Source: Deltaproteobacteria bacterium
GTDB lineage: Bacteria > Myxococcota_A > Polyangia > Haliangiales > Haliangiaceae
Assembly: GCA_005887925.1 (NCBI GenBank)
Contig: VBLP01000176.1
Span: forward strand, 50,609-84,567
Reading direction: 5' to 3'
DNA: 33,959 bases
The position numbers were made by a program, and so were the translations under genes. Under the pieces are notes generated by a model. It did no database searches. It worked only from the letters and a program-made list of their open reading frames with translations, and was not told the DNA's origin. Positions 27,374 to 33,959 of the stretch are shown piece after piece (the first letter of the stretch is position 1; each line of letters opens with the position of its first letter).

Positions 27374-29096
27374 TTTCCTGTCGCGCCTGGCGATGCTGCC
27401 CGGCCTGGGCGACGAGATCGCGCGGGGGCTGTACTTCCTGCGGCCGCTCACCGGCGAGCAGATCCGCGAGGTGATCGTCCGCCCCGCCGCCGCCAAGGGC
27501 GTGACCTACGAGTCCGAGGCGCTGATCGACAGCCTCGTCGCGCAGACCGAGCACGCGCCGGGCGGCCTGCCCCTGCTCCAGTTCACGCTCGCCGAGCTGT
27601 GGGACGCGCGCGACGTCGCCGCCCGGACGATCCGCGCCGCGCCGCTCGCCACGCTGGGCGGCGTCGGCGGTGCGCTGACGCGACATACCGATCGGCTCCT
27701 CGCCGGCCTGCGCGACGACGAGCGCGACGCGGTGCGCCGCATCCTGCTGCGGCTGGTCACCGCCCAGGGCACCCGCACGCGTCGCTCCGAGGCCGAGCTG
27801 CTCACCAGGGGCGCCGAGCGCGACGCCGAGCGCACTGCGCTCGAGGTGCTGATCCGCGGCCGCGTCGTGGTCGGCAACAACGCGCAGGACGGCGCGTACG
27901 AGATCGCGCACGAGGCACTGCTGACCAGCTGGCCGACGTTGCAGGGCTGGCTGCACAGCGGCGCCGCGAGCCGCGCCGCGCAGGAGCGCGTCGAGCAGGC
28001 CGCAGCGTCGTGGCAGCGCATGGACCACGCGACCGACCTGCTGTGGGGCCGGCGGCAGCTGGCAGAGACCAGGCTCCTCGACCGCGACCGGCTCGCCGCG
28101 CACGAGATCGCGTTCCTCGGCGCCTCGGCGACCGCGATCCGCCGGCGGCGGTTCCTCGGCGCCACCGCCGCCGCGATGATCGTGGTCGGCGTGCTGATCG
28201 CGGGCCTGGCGATCCGCGCCCGGGCGCAGCGCGCGCTCGATGCCGTGGTCGCAGATCAGACCCTGGCGGCCCGGACGGCCCAGGACAGCGCGCGGCGGGT
28301 CGCCTCGGAGCGGGACGTCACGCGGAACCACGCGTTCGGGCTGTTCGACAGCTATCACTGGGGCGAGGGCGAGGACGCGTGGAGGAAGGTGGAAGAACTG
28401 GCGTCGCAGGAGGAGCAGCTCTACCGCGCCGCCTCGGCGCACCTCGAGAGCGCACTGCTGCTCGATCCCACACGGGCCGGTGTGCGCGAGTGGATCGCCG
28501 ACCTGACGCTCGATCGGTTCGGGCGCGCCCAGCGCGACCGCCGCCACGAGCTCGCCGACGAGCTCGCCGCGCGGATGACCACGTACGATGACGGCCGCCA
28601 CTCGCGGGAGCTCCGCGCCGATGCGCGCGTCGACCTCGCAGTGGCCCCTGTCGGAACGCGGGTATGGTGCGAGCGCCTGGATGGGTCCCGCGAGCTCGTG
28701 GGACGGGCACCGCTCTCCACGCTGCTCCTGCCGCCGGGCTCGCTGGTCCTGTCGTTCGAGGTACCCGGGCACGTCCCGGCGCGGCTCCCCATCCTCCTGA
28801 CCCACGGCGAGTTGCGTCGGCGCCCCCGGGAATGCTCTACGTGCCGGCCGGCCGGTTCCTGTTCGGTAGCGAGGACAGCTCCGTCGAGCGGAGAGGGTAT
28901 CTCCAGGCCGCGCCGCTGCACGAGGTCTGGACCCAGGCCTACTTCATCGCGCGCCACGAGGTCACGTTTGGCGAATGGATCGAGTTCCTGGAGTCGCTCC
29001 CACGCGAGAAGCGCCGCAAGCGCACTCCGCAGATCAACACGCAGTCCACCTTCTCGCTCACCGAGCTCGGCGCCGGGCGGTGGAAGTTCACCATGA
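27243..29096 (+). CDS. STAND ATPase, membrane segment and helical region (fragment 2 of split gene)
   Basis: Continues the kinase protein in another frame. Conserved sequence already begins near 27204 (REPEDGRGSQRR then LLVFVDQLEELLTLSD, Walker B). It goes on with LTTARSDFLSRLAMLPGL, LYFLRPLTGEQIREVIVRPA, APGGLPLLQFTLAELWDARD and GAYEIAHEALLTSWPTLQ, all standard for STAND NTPases fused to myxobacterial kinases. A single transmembrane helix lies at 28152-28220 (FLGATAAAMIVVGVLIAGLA), followed by a helical TPR-like region. The match ends at about 28815 (ILLTHGE); the rest of this frame to 29096 is out-of-frame shadow over the FGE domain. The first GTG is at 27243. Confidence 0.75.
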   Translation: MFVDQLEELLTLSDPDEARNVAVALAALAVRSPSVRVLTTARSDFLSRLAMLPGLGDEIARGLYFLRPLTGEQIREVIVRPAAAKGVTYESEALIDSLVAQTEHAPGGLPLLQFTLAELWDARDVAARTIRAAPLATLGGVGGALTRHTDRLLAGLRDDERDAVRRILLRLVTAQGTRTRRSEAELLTRGAERDAERTALEVLIRGRVVVGNNAQDGAYEIAHEALLTSWPTLQGWLHSGAASRAAQERVEQAAASWQRMDHATDLLWGRRQLAETRLLDRDRLAAHEIAFLGASATAIRRRRFLGATAAAMIVVGVLIAGLAIRARAQRALDAVVADQTLAARTAQDSARRVASERDVTRNHAFGLFDSYHWGEGEDAWRKVEELASQEEQLYRAASAHLESALLLDPTRAGVREWIADLTLDRFGRAQRDRRHELADELAARMTTYDDGRHSRELRADARVDLAVAPVGTRVWCERLDGSRELVGRAPLSTLLLPPGSLVLSFEVPGHVPARLPILLTHGELRRRPRECSTCRPAGSCSVARTAPSSGEGISRPRRCTRSGPRPTSSRATRSRLANGSSSWSRSHARSAASALRRSTRSPPSRSPSSAPGGGSSP

Positions 29097-29632
29097 CGCC
29101 GACGATCCGGACCTACACGGCGGAGACCGGTCAGCTGCTGCACTACGAGCGCAGGGCGAAGCGAGCCGACCAGGACTGGACCCGGTTCCCGGTGTCCGCC
29201 GTGTCGTACCAGGATGCGCTCGCGTACGCCGCGTGGCTCGATCGCAGCGGGCGCATCCCGGGTGCGCGGCTGTGCAACGAGTACGAGTGGGAGAGAGCCG
29301 CACGGGGCGCCGATGCGCGCACGTTCCCGTCCGGCGCCACGCTGGCGCCCGATGACGCGAACATCGACGTGACGTACGGGCGAGAGCCTCTGGCGTTCGG
29401 GCCCGACGAGGTCGGCTCGCACCCCGGCTCGCGGAGTCCGGTCGGCGCGGACGACATGGCCGGGAACGTGTGGGAGTGGACGCGCTCGGTCGAAACACCC
29501 GACGCGCCCATCGCTCGCGGCAGCGCCTGGTACATCGCCGCGCTCAGCGCTCGGAGCATGAACCGCGAATATGGCGAACCGACCATGCATCACTCCCTCG
29601 TCGGAGTGCGGCTGTGTGCCACGCCGCGGTGA
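28832..29632 (+). CDS. Formylglycine-generating-enzyme-like (SUMF1) domain (fragment 3 of split gene)
   Basis: Third part of the kinase-STAND-FGE protein: MLYVPAGRFLFGSED, HEVTFGEWIEFLESLP, DWTRFPVSAVSYQDALAYAA, GARLCNEYEWERAARGAD, PDEVGSHPGSRSPVGADDMAGNVWEW, ending VGVRLCATPR. This is the FGE-sulfatase/lectin-type fold often placed at the end of such kinases, where it probably acts as a binding or sensing domain rather than an enzyme. Relatives have a short linker between GE and the PPG-MLYVPAG start; here it is missing and the frame changes near 28815. ATG 28832 is the first start in the correct frame, but without an RBS, so it is probably not translated alone. Confidence 0.75.
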   Translation: MLYVPAGRFLFGSEDSSVERRGYLQAAPLHEVWTQAYFIARHEVTFGEWIEFLESLPREKRRKRTPQINTQSTFSLTELGAGRWKFTMTPTIRTYTAETGQLLHYERRAKRADQDWTRFPVSAVSYQDALAYAAWLDRSGRIPGARLCNEYEWERAARGADARTFPSGATLAPDDANIDVTYGREPLAFGPDEVGSHPGSRSPVGADDMAGNVWEWTRSVETPDAPIARGSAWYIAALSARSMNREYGEPTMHHSLVGVRLCATPR

Positions 29633-29674
29633 TCGCCCACGACAATCCGGCACATGCGCAATGGAGTAGTAATA

Positions 29675-30706
29675 ATGAAGAGTCGTCAGGTAGTGAGATT
29701 TGGTGTGGTTTGTAGCGCGGCGCTGTGTGCGTCCTATTGCTCCTACGAGGTGACCGAGACCTCAACGGTCATGCAGGCCGGATCGGCTCTCCAGGGCACC
29801 CAGCTACACGGAATGATCGCGCAGGGCTCGAACGTGTCGGGCCTGGCCATGCACGGCTTCAAGTTCTCCGGAGCCACCAAGAACGGCTCCGCGCTGAGCA
29901 ACGTCCGCGTCGTGAACGGCGAGCTGCTCGCCGAGCAGGGTCAGACCACGCTGAGTGGCAGCGACTTCTACGATGCGCACCTGCTCGCCGAGTGGTGGAA
30001 CACCGGAGTCACTCCCACGGCGACCGCGACCGTCGAGTACAAAGTCACGGCGGTCCAGGCGGAGACCTCCTACGACCCCACGAACACGGGATCGACGTAC
30101 CTCTACACGCTCGAGCAGAACGTCGACGACGCCAGCGACTGGCAGCCGGCCTGCCCGCTGGATGCCGATTCCCGTCGGGTCGCGATCCCGCTGGTCGCCA
30201 CCTGGGACCAGCAGGGCAACCGGGTCGCATCGAACGACCTGTTCACCCTGGGCTGCACCACCGGCGTGCTCGCCAAGTGCTACCGCTGGGGCTACCGGCC
30301 ATGGGTCACCAGCTACGGCGATCTGGTGTCTGCGCACTGGACCTGCACGCGGCTCGCGCGAGCGGACTACTGTGGCAACGGAACCTCGCACACGCATGAT
30401 GGCACGGAGATCAATCTCTGGGACAACCTGCCGTCACCCGGCCCGATCCAGTCGCGCGGAACCACGCCGCTCTTGATGTTCTTCGAGGCGGGATGGAACA
30501 CGAGCGGCGCCGTCTGTCTCAGCCACGCGCGCTGGCTCCTGGGCGGGAACCTGATCGCGCAGCACTGTCCCAACCGGCTGATCGCGCCCGGCCCGCTGGT
30601 CCTCGGCGCGACCGTATGTGACACCGTGGCCGATGTGCTCGGCCTGGGCTCCAGCTCGCAGATGTTCAACGACTCGAACCTGAACCTCAACCTCGACCTG
30701 CTGTGA
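29675..30706 (+). CDS. ADYC-domain secreted protein
   Basis: Predicted 343 aa from ATG 29675 with GGAG 9 nt upstream (an earlier in-frame ATG at 29654 is less likely). A signal-like N-terminus (VVRFGVVCSAALCASYC) carries Cys residues and may be a lipoprotein signal, although no perfect lipobox is seen. A short repetitive stretch follows (GSALQGTQLHGM, GSNVSGLAMHGF, a pentapeptide-like pattern). The defining ADYC signature is RADYCGNGTSHTHDGT near residues 233-248, preceded by CYRWGYRPW and followed by MFFEAGWNTSGAVCLSHARW. The domain is named for that motif; its function is unknown. It starts 43 nt after the FGE domain, so it may be co-transcribed with the kinase gene. Confidence 0.78.
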   Translation: MKSRQVVRFGVVCSAALCASYCSYEVTETSTVMQAGSALQGTQLHGMIAQGSNVSGLAMHGFKFSGATKNGSALSNVRVVNGELLAEQGQTTLSGSDFYDAHLLAEWWNTGVTPTATATVEYKVTAVQAETSYDPTNTGSTYLYTLEQNVDDASDWQPACPLDADSRRVAIPLVATWDQQGNRVASNDLFTLGCTTGVLAKCYRWGYRPWVTSYGDLVSAHWTCTRLARADYCGNGTSHTHDGTEINLWDNLPSPGPIQSRGTTPLLMFFEAGWNTSGAVCLSHARWLLGGNLIAQHCPNRLIAPGPLVLGATVCDTVADVLGLGSSSQMFNDSNLNLNLDLL

Positions 30707-30806
30707 CCGCTGCAACCAGCGGCCGAAACGCAGGCGCGCTTCCGAGAAACCCCGAGCTGCCGCCAGGGACGCCGGACACACCTGAATATCTCGACGCCTC
30801 GGCCGA

Positions 30807-31844
30807 TTGTCCCGATCGGTGATCGCCGAGTTCTTCGCAACGCTGCTGGGCCGTCGACGGCGAAGCCCCGGGCCTCCGCCCGCGCAGGCCCGCCCGCCCT
30901 CCGCGCAGCCGGCCACGCCGGCGACCGCACCGCCCACGCTGGTCGAGATGTTGCACTCGCTCGTCGAGGATCTCGGCGGACCGCAGCTCGAGATCGAGCG
31001 CGACGCCTGGCTGACGCTCGCCGACCGCGTCACCCGGCTCGCCGCGGCGATGCCGCCGCCGCCGTCGTTCCCGCGGATCGCGACCCAGCTGCTCGTGCTG
31101 GCGCGCGATCCCGACGTCGACCTCAACGAGCTCGTCGGGCTGGTCCAGCGCGACGCGGCGATCGCGAGCACCCTGGTGCGCATGGCCAACTCGCCCGCGT
31201 TCGCGCCGGCCGTGCCGATCGCGACCCTGCGCGGCGCGATCCACAGCCTCGGGATCGCCAGGGTCGTCGAGCTCGCCGTCGGCAGCGCCGGGCGCTCCTA
31301 CTACGACGTCGCGTCCGCGATCGAGCTCGCGCTGTTCCCCGCGCTGTGGCAGGGCATGTTCCACGACGCCATGGCCAACGGGTTCAGCGCCGGCCGCCTC
31401 GCTCTCGACATCCCCGGCTCGCGCGGCGACAGCGCGCTGTTCGCCGGCCTGCTCGCCGACGTCGGCCGCCCGATCGCGCTGCGCATCCTCGGCGGGCTGG
31501 TGCGCGACGGCCTCGAGGCGCCGAGCGACGCCATCGTGCTCGCCATGCTCGACGAGGTCGCCGCCGCGATCGGCGGGCAGGCGGTCCGCGCGATGCAGCT
31601 GCCCGACGAGCTGCGCGCCGCGTGCATCCCCGATCCGGAACACGCGACACCCGATGCCCTGATCGCGCGGCTCGTCGCCTCGATCGGTGCGATCCAGCGC
31701 CGCAGCCCGCGGATCTGGGACAACGCAGGCGACGTCCGCCGCTGCGCCGAGCAGCTGAAGCTCGGCCCCTACGTCATCCGGTCGCTGTTCGCCCAGCGCG
31801 CACAGCACGCGCTCGAGGCCGCCCAGCTGTTCGCCGCCGCCTGA
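30807..31844 (+). CDS. HDOD-domain signalling protein
   Basis: Predicted 345 aa. The start is uncertain (TTG 30807 or GTG 30819; no strong RBS). An Ala/Pro-rich linker at about 20-45 precedes the HDOD domain: PPPSFPRIATQLLVLARD, LVGLVQRDAAIASTLVRMAN, GAIHSLGIARVVELAVG, LFAGLLADVGRPIALRIL. In typical HDOD proteins the last motif reads LLHDIG; here the His is Ala, which fits a non-catalytic role. HDOD proteins act in signalling and motility or stress regulation in many bacteria; the specific role here is unknown. It converges on the VOC gene, with stops 14 nt apart. Confidence 0.82.
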   Translation: MSRSVIAEFFATLLGRRRRSPGPPPAQARPPSAQPATPATAPPTLVEMLHSLVEDLGGPQLEIERDAWLTLADRVTRLAAAMPPPPSFPRIATQLLVLARDPDVDLNELVGLVQRDAAIASTLVRMANSPAFAPAVPIATLRGAIHSLGIARVVELAVGSAGRSYYDVASAIELALFPALWQGMFHDAMANGFSAGRLALDIPGSRGDSALFAGLLADVGRPIALRILGGLVRDGLEAPSDAIVLAMLDEVAAAIGGQAVRAMQLPDELRAACIPDPEHATPDALIARLVASIGAIQRRSPRIWDNAGDVRRCAEQLKLGPYVIRSLFAQRAQHALEAAQLFAAA

Positions 31845-31858
31845 ACGCCCGCCCGCCC

Positions 31859-32251
31859 CTACCAGCGCATCAGCTGGACGACCTGGATGAGGTTGCCGCA
31901 GGTGTCGTTCAGCATGGCGATCTTCGACCCGGTCACGTCGGTCGGCGGCATGGTGAACTCGGCGCCGCGCGCCTTCATGCGCTCGTGATCGGCCTGCACG
32001 TCATCGCTGTGGAACATCGCCGCGGGCTGGCCCTGCTGGAACCTCGCCTGCTGGTAGGCCTTGGCGGCCGGGTTGTCGTTGAGCGCCAGCTGCAGCTCCG
32101 TGCCCTCCGGTTCCTCGGGCGAGGTCACCGTGAGCCAGCGAAACGGCCCGTTGCTGAAGTCCGCCTTCTTCACGAAGCCCAGCACCTCGGTATAGAAGCG
32201 CAGCGCCTTCTCCTGGTCATCGACATACACGCTGGTCAGCTTGATCTTCAT
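31859..32251 (-). CDS. VOC (glyoxalase/bleomycin-resistance) superfamily protein
   Basis: Predicted 130 aa, a single VOC unit of two beta-alpha-beta-beta-beta modules. MKIKLTSVYVDDQEKALRFY and TEVLGFVKKADF form the first, PAAMFHSDDVQADHERMKARG and TGSKIAMLNDTCGNLIQVVQL the second. AGGAG lies 7 nt before the ATG. Members may be metal-dependent lyases or dioxygenases, or binding proteins. The usual His/Glu metal ligands are not all obvious, so the reaction cannot be named. It stands alone on this strand. Confidence 0.88.
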   Translation of the reverse strand: MKIKLTSVYVDDQEKALRFYTEVLGFVKKADFSNGPFRWLTVTSPEEPEGTELQLALNDNPAAKAYQQARFQQGQPAAMFHSDDVQADHERMKARGAEFTMPPTDVTGSKIAMLNDTCGNLIQVVQLMRW

Positions 32252-32445
32252 CGGTTTTCTCCTGTTGCGACATGCGCGGGCGCTACCACATCACTGCCAT
32301 GCCGAGCAACGCGGCGCTCCCCGGTACGTGATCGTCTGGTCTTCGTTCCTCGATCAGGTGACGGACCGGACACCCCGAACGTGACAGGCAGCCCTCTCAG
32401 GAAACCCCGGATCAACAACCCGCCGTCCGTCCCGATCCTGTTCGA

Positions 32446-32746
32446 TCACTGCCAGGATCGTGACCCGCCGCCGAGCTCGTTCGCCAGCCGGTGGACGTCG
32501 ACCACGTTGAAGCCGCCAGCCCGATGCCCTGCAGCAGCACCGCGCGCACGTGCTCGCGGAACTTGCTGCCGGCGATCAGCTCGATGAGTACGTCGGTCGC
32601 ATTCGCGCCGTCGCGTCTCACCTTGCTCGACAGCACACGGTCGAGCCGGTCCGCGCGCACACCGCCCCGACGATCCGGACATCGCCGCGGTGGTCGTGGT
32701 CGAACGGCGCGTCATCGAAGCCGACGATGTTGGTGATGGGCTTCAT
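32446..32746 (-). pseudogene. DUF99 (endonuclease V-like) gene relic
   Basis: From ATG 32746 one frame reads MKPITNIVGFDDAPFDH and GDVRIVGAVCAR. A second frame continues DRVLSSKVRRDGANATDVL, FREHVRAVLLQGIGLA. A third gives FNVVDVHRLANELGGGS. Joined, these follow the DUF99 pattern (GFDDxPF, GAV.., VLLQGIxxxGFNVVD). There are two frame changes (near 32650 and 32515), and the second half of the protein (normally ~190 aa) is missing, so this is a dead copy. Confidence 0.72.
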
Positions 32747-32788
32747 GGCAGGATGAATGTAGATGTCGCCAAGAAGGCGCGACGAGCC

Positions 32789-33208
32789 TCAGAGAAACGG
32801 ATTCTCCACGCGGACCGACTCGAACTGGAACCCGTGCTGCAGGTCCTCGGTAAGCAAGCGTTCACAGCTCGCAGTGAGCGCAGAGCGCAAGATCAGCGTG
32901 TCCCACAGCGAGAGCTGATAGGACTGGCAGTCCTCGATCGCGGATAGCACCATCGCGAGGTCGATCTGGATCACCGACAACTTGGCGAGCTCCCGCACGG
33001 CGGCTGCGGCATCCGGCCCGGGCAGCGGTCGCTTCAGCTTCCGGGTGACCGTGACATAGAACTCCTGCAGGACCTGCGTGCTGAGCACAAGGTCGCCGAC
33101 ATCGGCCTTGCCGTCCATGATCTCGAGCGCCCGCTTGCGCTTCGCAGGCTCGCCGGCATCGAAGCAGTACACCAGCACGTTGGTATCGACGAAGCTCCTA
33201 CCGCTCAT
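32789..33208 (-). CDS. vapC: VapC-type PIN-domain toxin
   Basis: Predicted 139 aa. PIN ribonuclease acids in order: Asp 8 in SFVDTNVLVY, Glu 49 in STQVLQEFYV, Asp 103 in QLSLWDTLIL, and Glu 121/Asp 122 in RLLTEDLQHG. The length and the NVLVYCFDAGEPAKRKRA opening are typical. VapC toxins cut specific RNAs, often initiator tRNA or rRNA loops; the target here cannot be read from sequence. The ATG lies inside the end of the antitoxin gene (11-nt overlap), the classic coupled layout. Unlike the PIN gene at 14485, this one is complete. Confidence 0.9.
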   Translation of the reverse strand: MSGRSFVDTNVLVYCFDAGEPAKRKRALEIMDGKADVGDLVLSTQVLQEFYVTVTRKLKRPLPGPDAAAAVRELAKLSVIQIDLAMVLSAIEDCQSYQLSLWDTLILRSALTASCERLLTEDLQHGFQFESVRVENPFL

Positions 33209-33431
33209 GCAGATCGTCTCGCGACCACGACCGCCCCGAAGCTCCGCTGCTGCTGTTCGCCGCGCGGGCGATTGCTGCGAAACGCTTTCGCGCGGCGGTC
33301 CCCGCTTGATCCCCTGCGAACGCCTCGAGGTACTCGCGCAGCAACGCGTTGACCGACGTATTGCGCTCGAGAGCGCGCAGCCGGGCACGCTTCAACAGCT
33401 CGTCGTCGATCGTGATGGTAAGGTTCGCCAT
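33198..33431 (-). CDS. vapB: VapB-type ribbon-helix-helix antitoxin
   Basis: Predicted 77 aa. The N-terminal MANLTITIDDELLKRARLRA strand-helix and NTSVNALLREYLEAF helix make a ribbon-helix-helix DNA-binding domain. The C-terminal part (ARKRFAAIARAANSSSG then SWSRDDLHER) should wrap the toxin. It overlaps vapC by 11 nt. A perfect palindrome abuts the start codon, implying autorepression by the VapBC complex. Confidence 0.88.
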   Translation of the reverse strand: MANLTITIDDELLKRARLRALERNTSVNALLREYLEAFAGDQAGTAARKRFAAIARAANSSSGASGRSWSRDDLHER

Positions 33432-33457
33432 GTGCTACACGGATCCTGTGTAGCACA
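33431..33457. promoter_or_regulatory. vapBC operator palindrome
   Basis: TGTGCTACAC (33431-33440) and GTGTAGCACA (33448-33457) are perfect 10-bp inverted arms with a 7-nt spacer, directly against the vapB start codon. This is the expected layout for autoregulation by the VapB ribbon-helix-helix dimer. The only weak Shine-Dalgarno-like match (AGGA) lies inside the spacer, so binding would block ribosome access as well as transcription start. Confidence 0.75.
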
Positions 33458-33543
33458 GTCGATGCCGTCATGGCGACGTCGAGCGACCCGAGTACCGACA
33501 CTTCGGCTCCGAACGCTTCTCAATCTTGACTCGATCCAGCACT

Positions 33544-33573
33544 TGCCAAAAGTAACGGGCGTTACTTTTGGCA
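33544..33573. repeat. Perfect 13-bp inverted repeat
   Basis: TGCCAAAAGTAAC / GTTACTTTTGGCA with a 4-nt centre (GGGC). It lies between the Uma2 stop and the vapBC promoter. It could be a terminator for the Uma2 gene (strong hairpin, but no T-run after it on the minus strand), a second regulatory site, or a small mobile-type palindrome. Confidence 0.75.
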
Positions 33574-33627
33574 GGCAACGGACAACGATGTCTCGAGCAG
33601 CGACCTCGCCCTGGTAGGGACGACGCC

Positions 33628-33959
33628 TCAGCCGGCCAGCGGGTCGCGATAGACCTCGTCCACGGCGAGGTCGCAGGCGATCGAGGTCAGCCGCGCCGTC
33701 TGGCCCAGGGCAGCGACGTGGCGTGACCACGTCCCGCTGGCCTCGCGGCGCACGATCTCGATCTCGCTGCGATCGTGCGCCACCAGCACGACTTCCTCCA
33801 AGCCCGGGATCAGCTGGTAGTGCGTCAGCTTCTCACCGCGATCATAGGCTTCGGTAGACGGGCTCAAGACCTCGACGACGACACGCGGGTTGATCGCGGT
33901 GTGGCCGGTGCGATCGTCCGGATCGCGCTCGAGGCGACCGCAGATCACCGTGACATCCG
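33628..33959 (-). CDS. Uma2-family endonuclease-fold protein (5' end cut by window)
   Basis: The frame is open to the window edge; the first visible residues are DVTVICGRLERD, so the start is outside. Uma2 hallmarks: NPRVVVEVLSPSTEAYDRGEK (PD-(D/E)xK-like core with Glu in VEVLSPST), then LTHYQLIPGLEEVVLVAH and IEIVRREASGTW. Uma2 proteins are abundant in cyanobacteria and some myxobacteria; their role is unsettled. The visible part is intact. Confidence 0.88.
   Translation of the reverse strand, partial: DVTVICGRLERDPDDRTGHTAINPRVVVEVLSPSTEAYDRGEKLTHYQLIPGLEEVVLVAHDRSEIEIVRREASGTWSRHVAALGQTARLTSIACDLAVDEVYRDPLAG

Noticed and set aside
27015-28805. 596-codon minus-strand frame opposite the STAND region
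   Set aside because: The plus strand has clear STAND motifs; the antisense product is featureless.

Overview
The window is very GC-rich, densely coded DNA that looks like a myxobacterium-type member of the phylum Myxococcota (Haliangium/Kofleriaceae-like). The pointers are a Ser/Thr kinase fused to a STAND ATPase and a formylglycine-type domain, an ADYC-domain secreted protein, an HDOD protein, an NtrC-type regulator and an S9 peptidase. This is inferred from gene content; no rRNA or tRNA gene was seen.

Left third (1-5513): the distal half of a type III-B CRISPR-Cas operon. It runs cmr4 (cut by the window edge), cmr5, cmr6, a TIR-SAVED fusion that should be a cyclic-oligoadenylate (cOA) activated effector, and cas6. 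A leader region and a 7-repeat CRISPR array follow. cas10 (cmr2), cmr1 and cmr3 are not in the window and are presumably upstream. The adaptation genes cas2 and cas1 (5518-6856) lie on the other strand, with cas2 ending 4 nt from the last repeat.

Accessory island (about 6.9-14.9 kb): a small hypothetical gene overlapping a retropepsin-like gene that has lost its active site; an unrecognised, frame-broken ~500 aa protein; a lone CARF-domain protein; and a three-gene cassette of a possible Tse2-like toxin, a helical protein and a KGGVGR-type ParA-like ATPase fused to a SAVED domain. This stretch is framed by diverged copies of the two sequences that flank the CRISPR array: the cas6-end/leader sequence at 9758 and the 3' end of cas2 at 13815. 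It looks like the ghost of a second CRISPR locus. A helix-turn-helix antitoxin with a truncated PIN toxin closes the island. The region therefore carries three different putative cOA sensors (SAVED, CARF, SAVED) beside one type III-B machine.

Right half (15-34 kb): a membrane histidine kinase; a SpoIIAA/STAS-like small protein; a two-gene operon of a FeeM/LuxI-like acyltransferase and a haem-oxygenase-like di-iron enzyme; an S9 peptidase; a sigma54 response regulator followed at once by an outer-membrane protein; a kinase-STAND-FGE gene split over three frames; an ADYC protein; an HDOD protein; a VOC protein; a DUF99 relic; a vapBC module with a clear palindromic operator; and the end of a Uma2 gene.

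A recurring oddity is that many genes carry short out-of-frame lesions at or next to a conserved motif (near 2577, 7720, 9225, 12104, 14775, 27197 and 28815, and in the DUF99 relic), while neighbours of equal GC are intact. This is either gene decay or an assembly problem, and raw reads would decide. The best candidates for undescribed biology are the 11.0-13.7 kb KGGVGR-SAVED cassette and its placement between duplicated CRISPR flanks.
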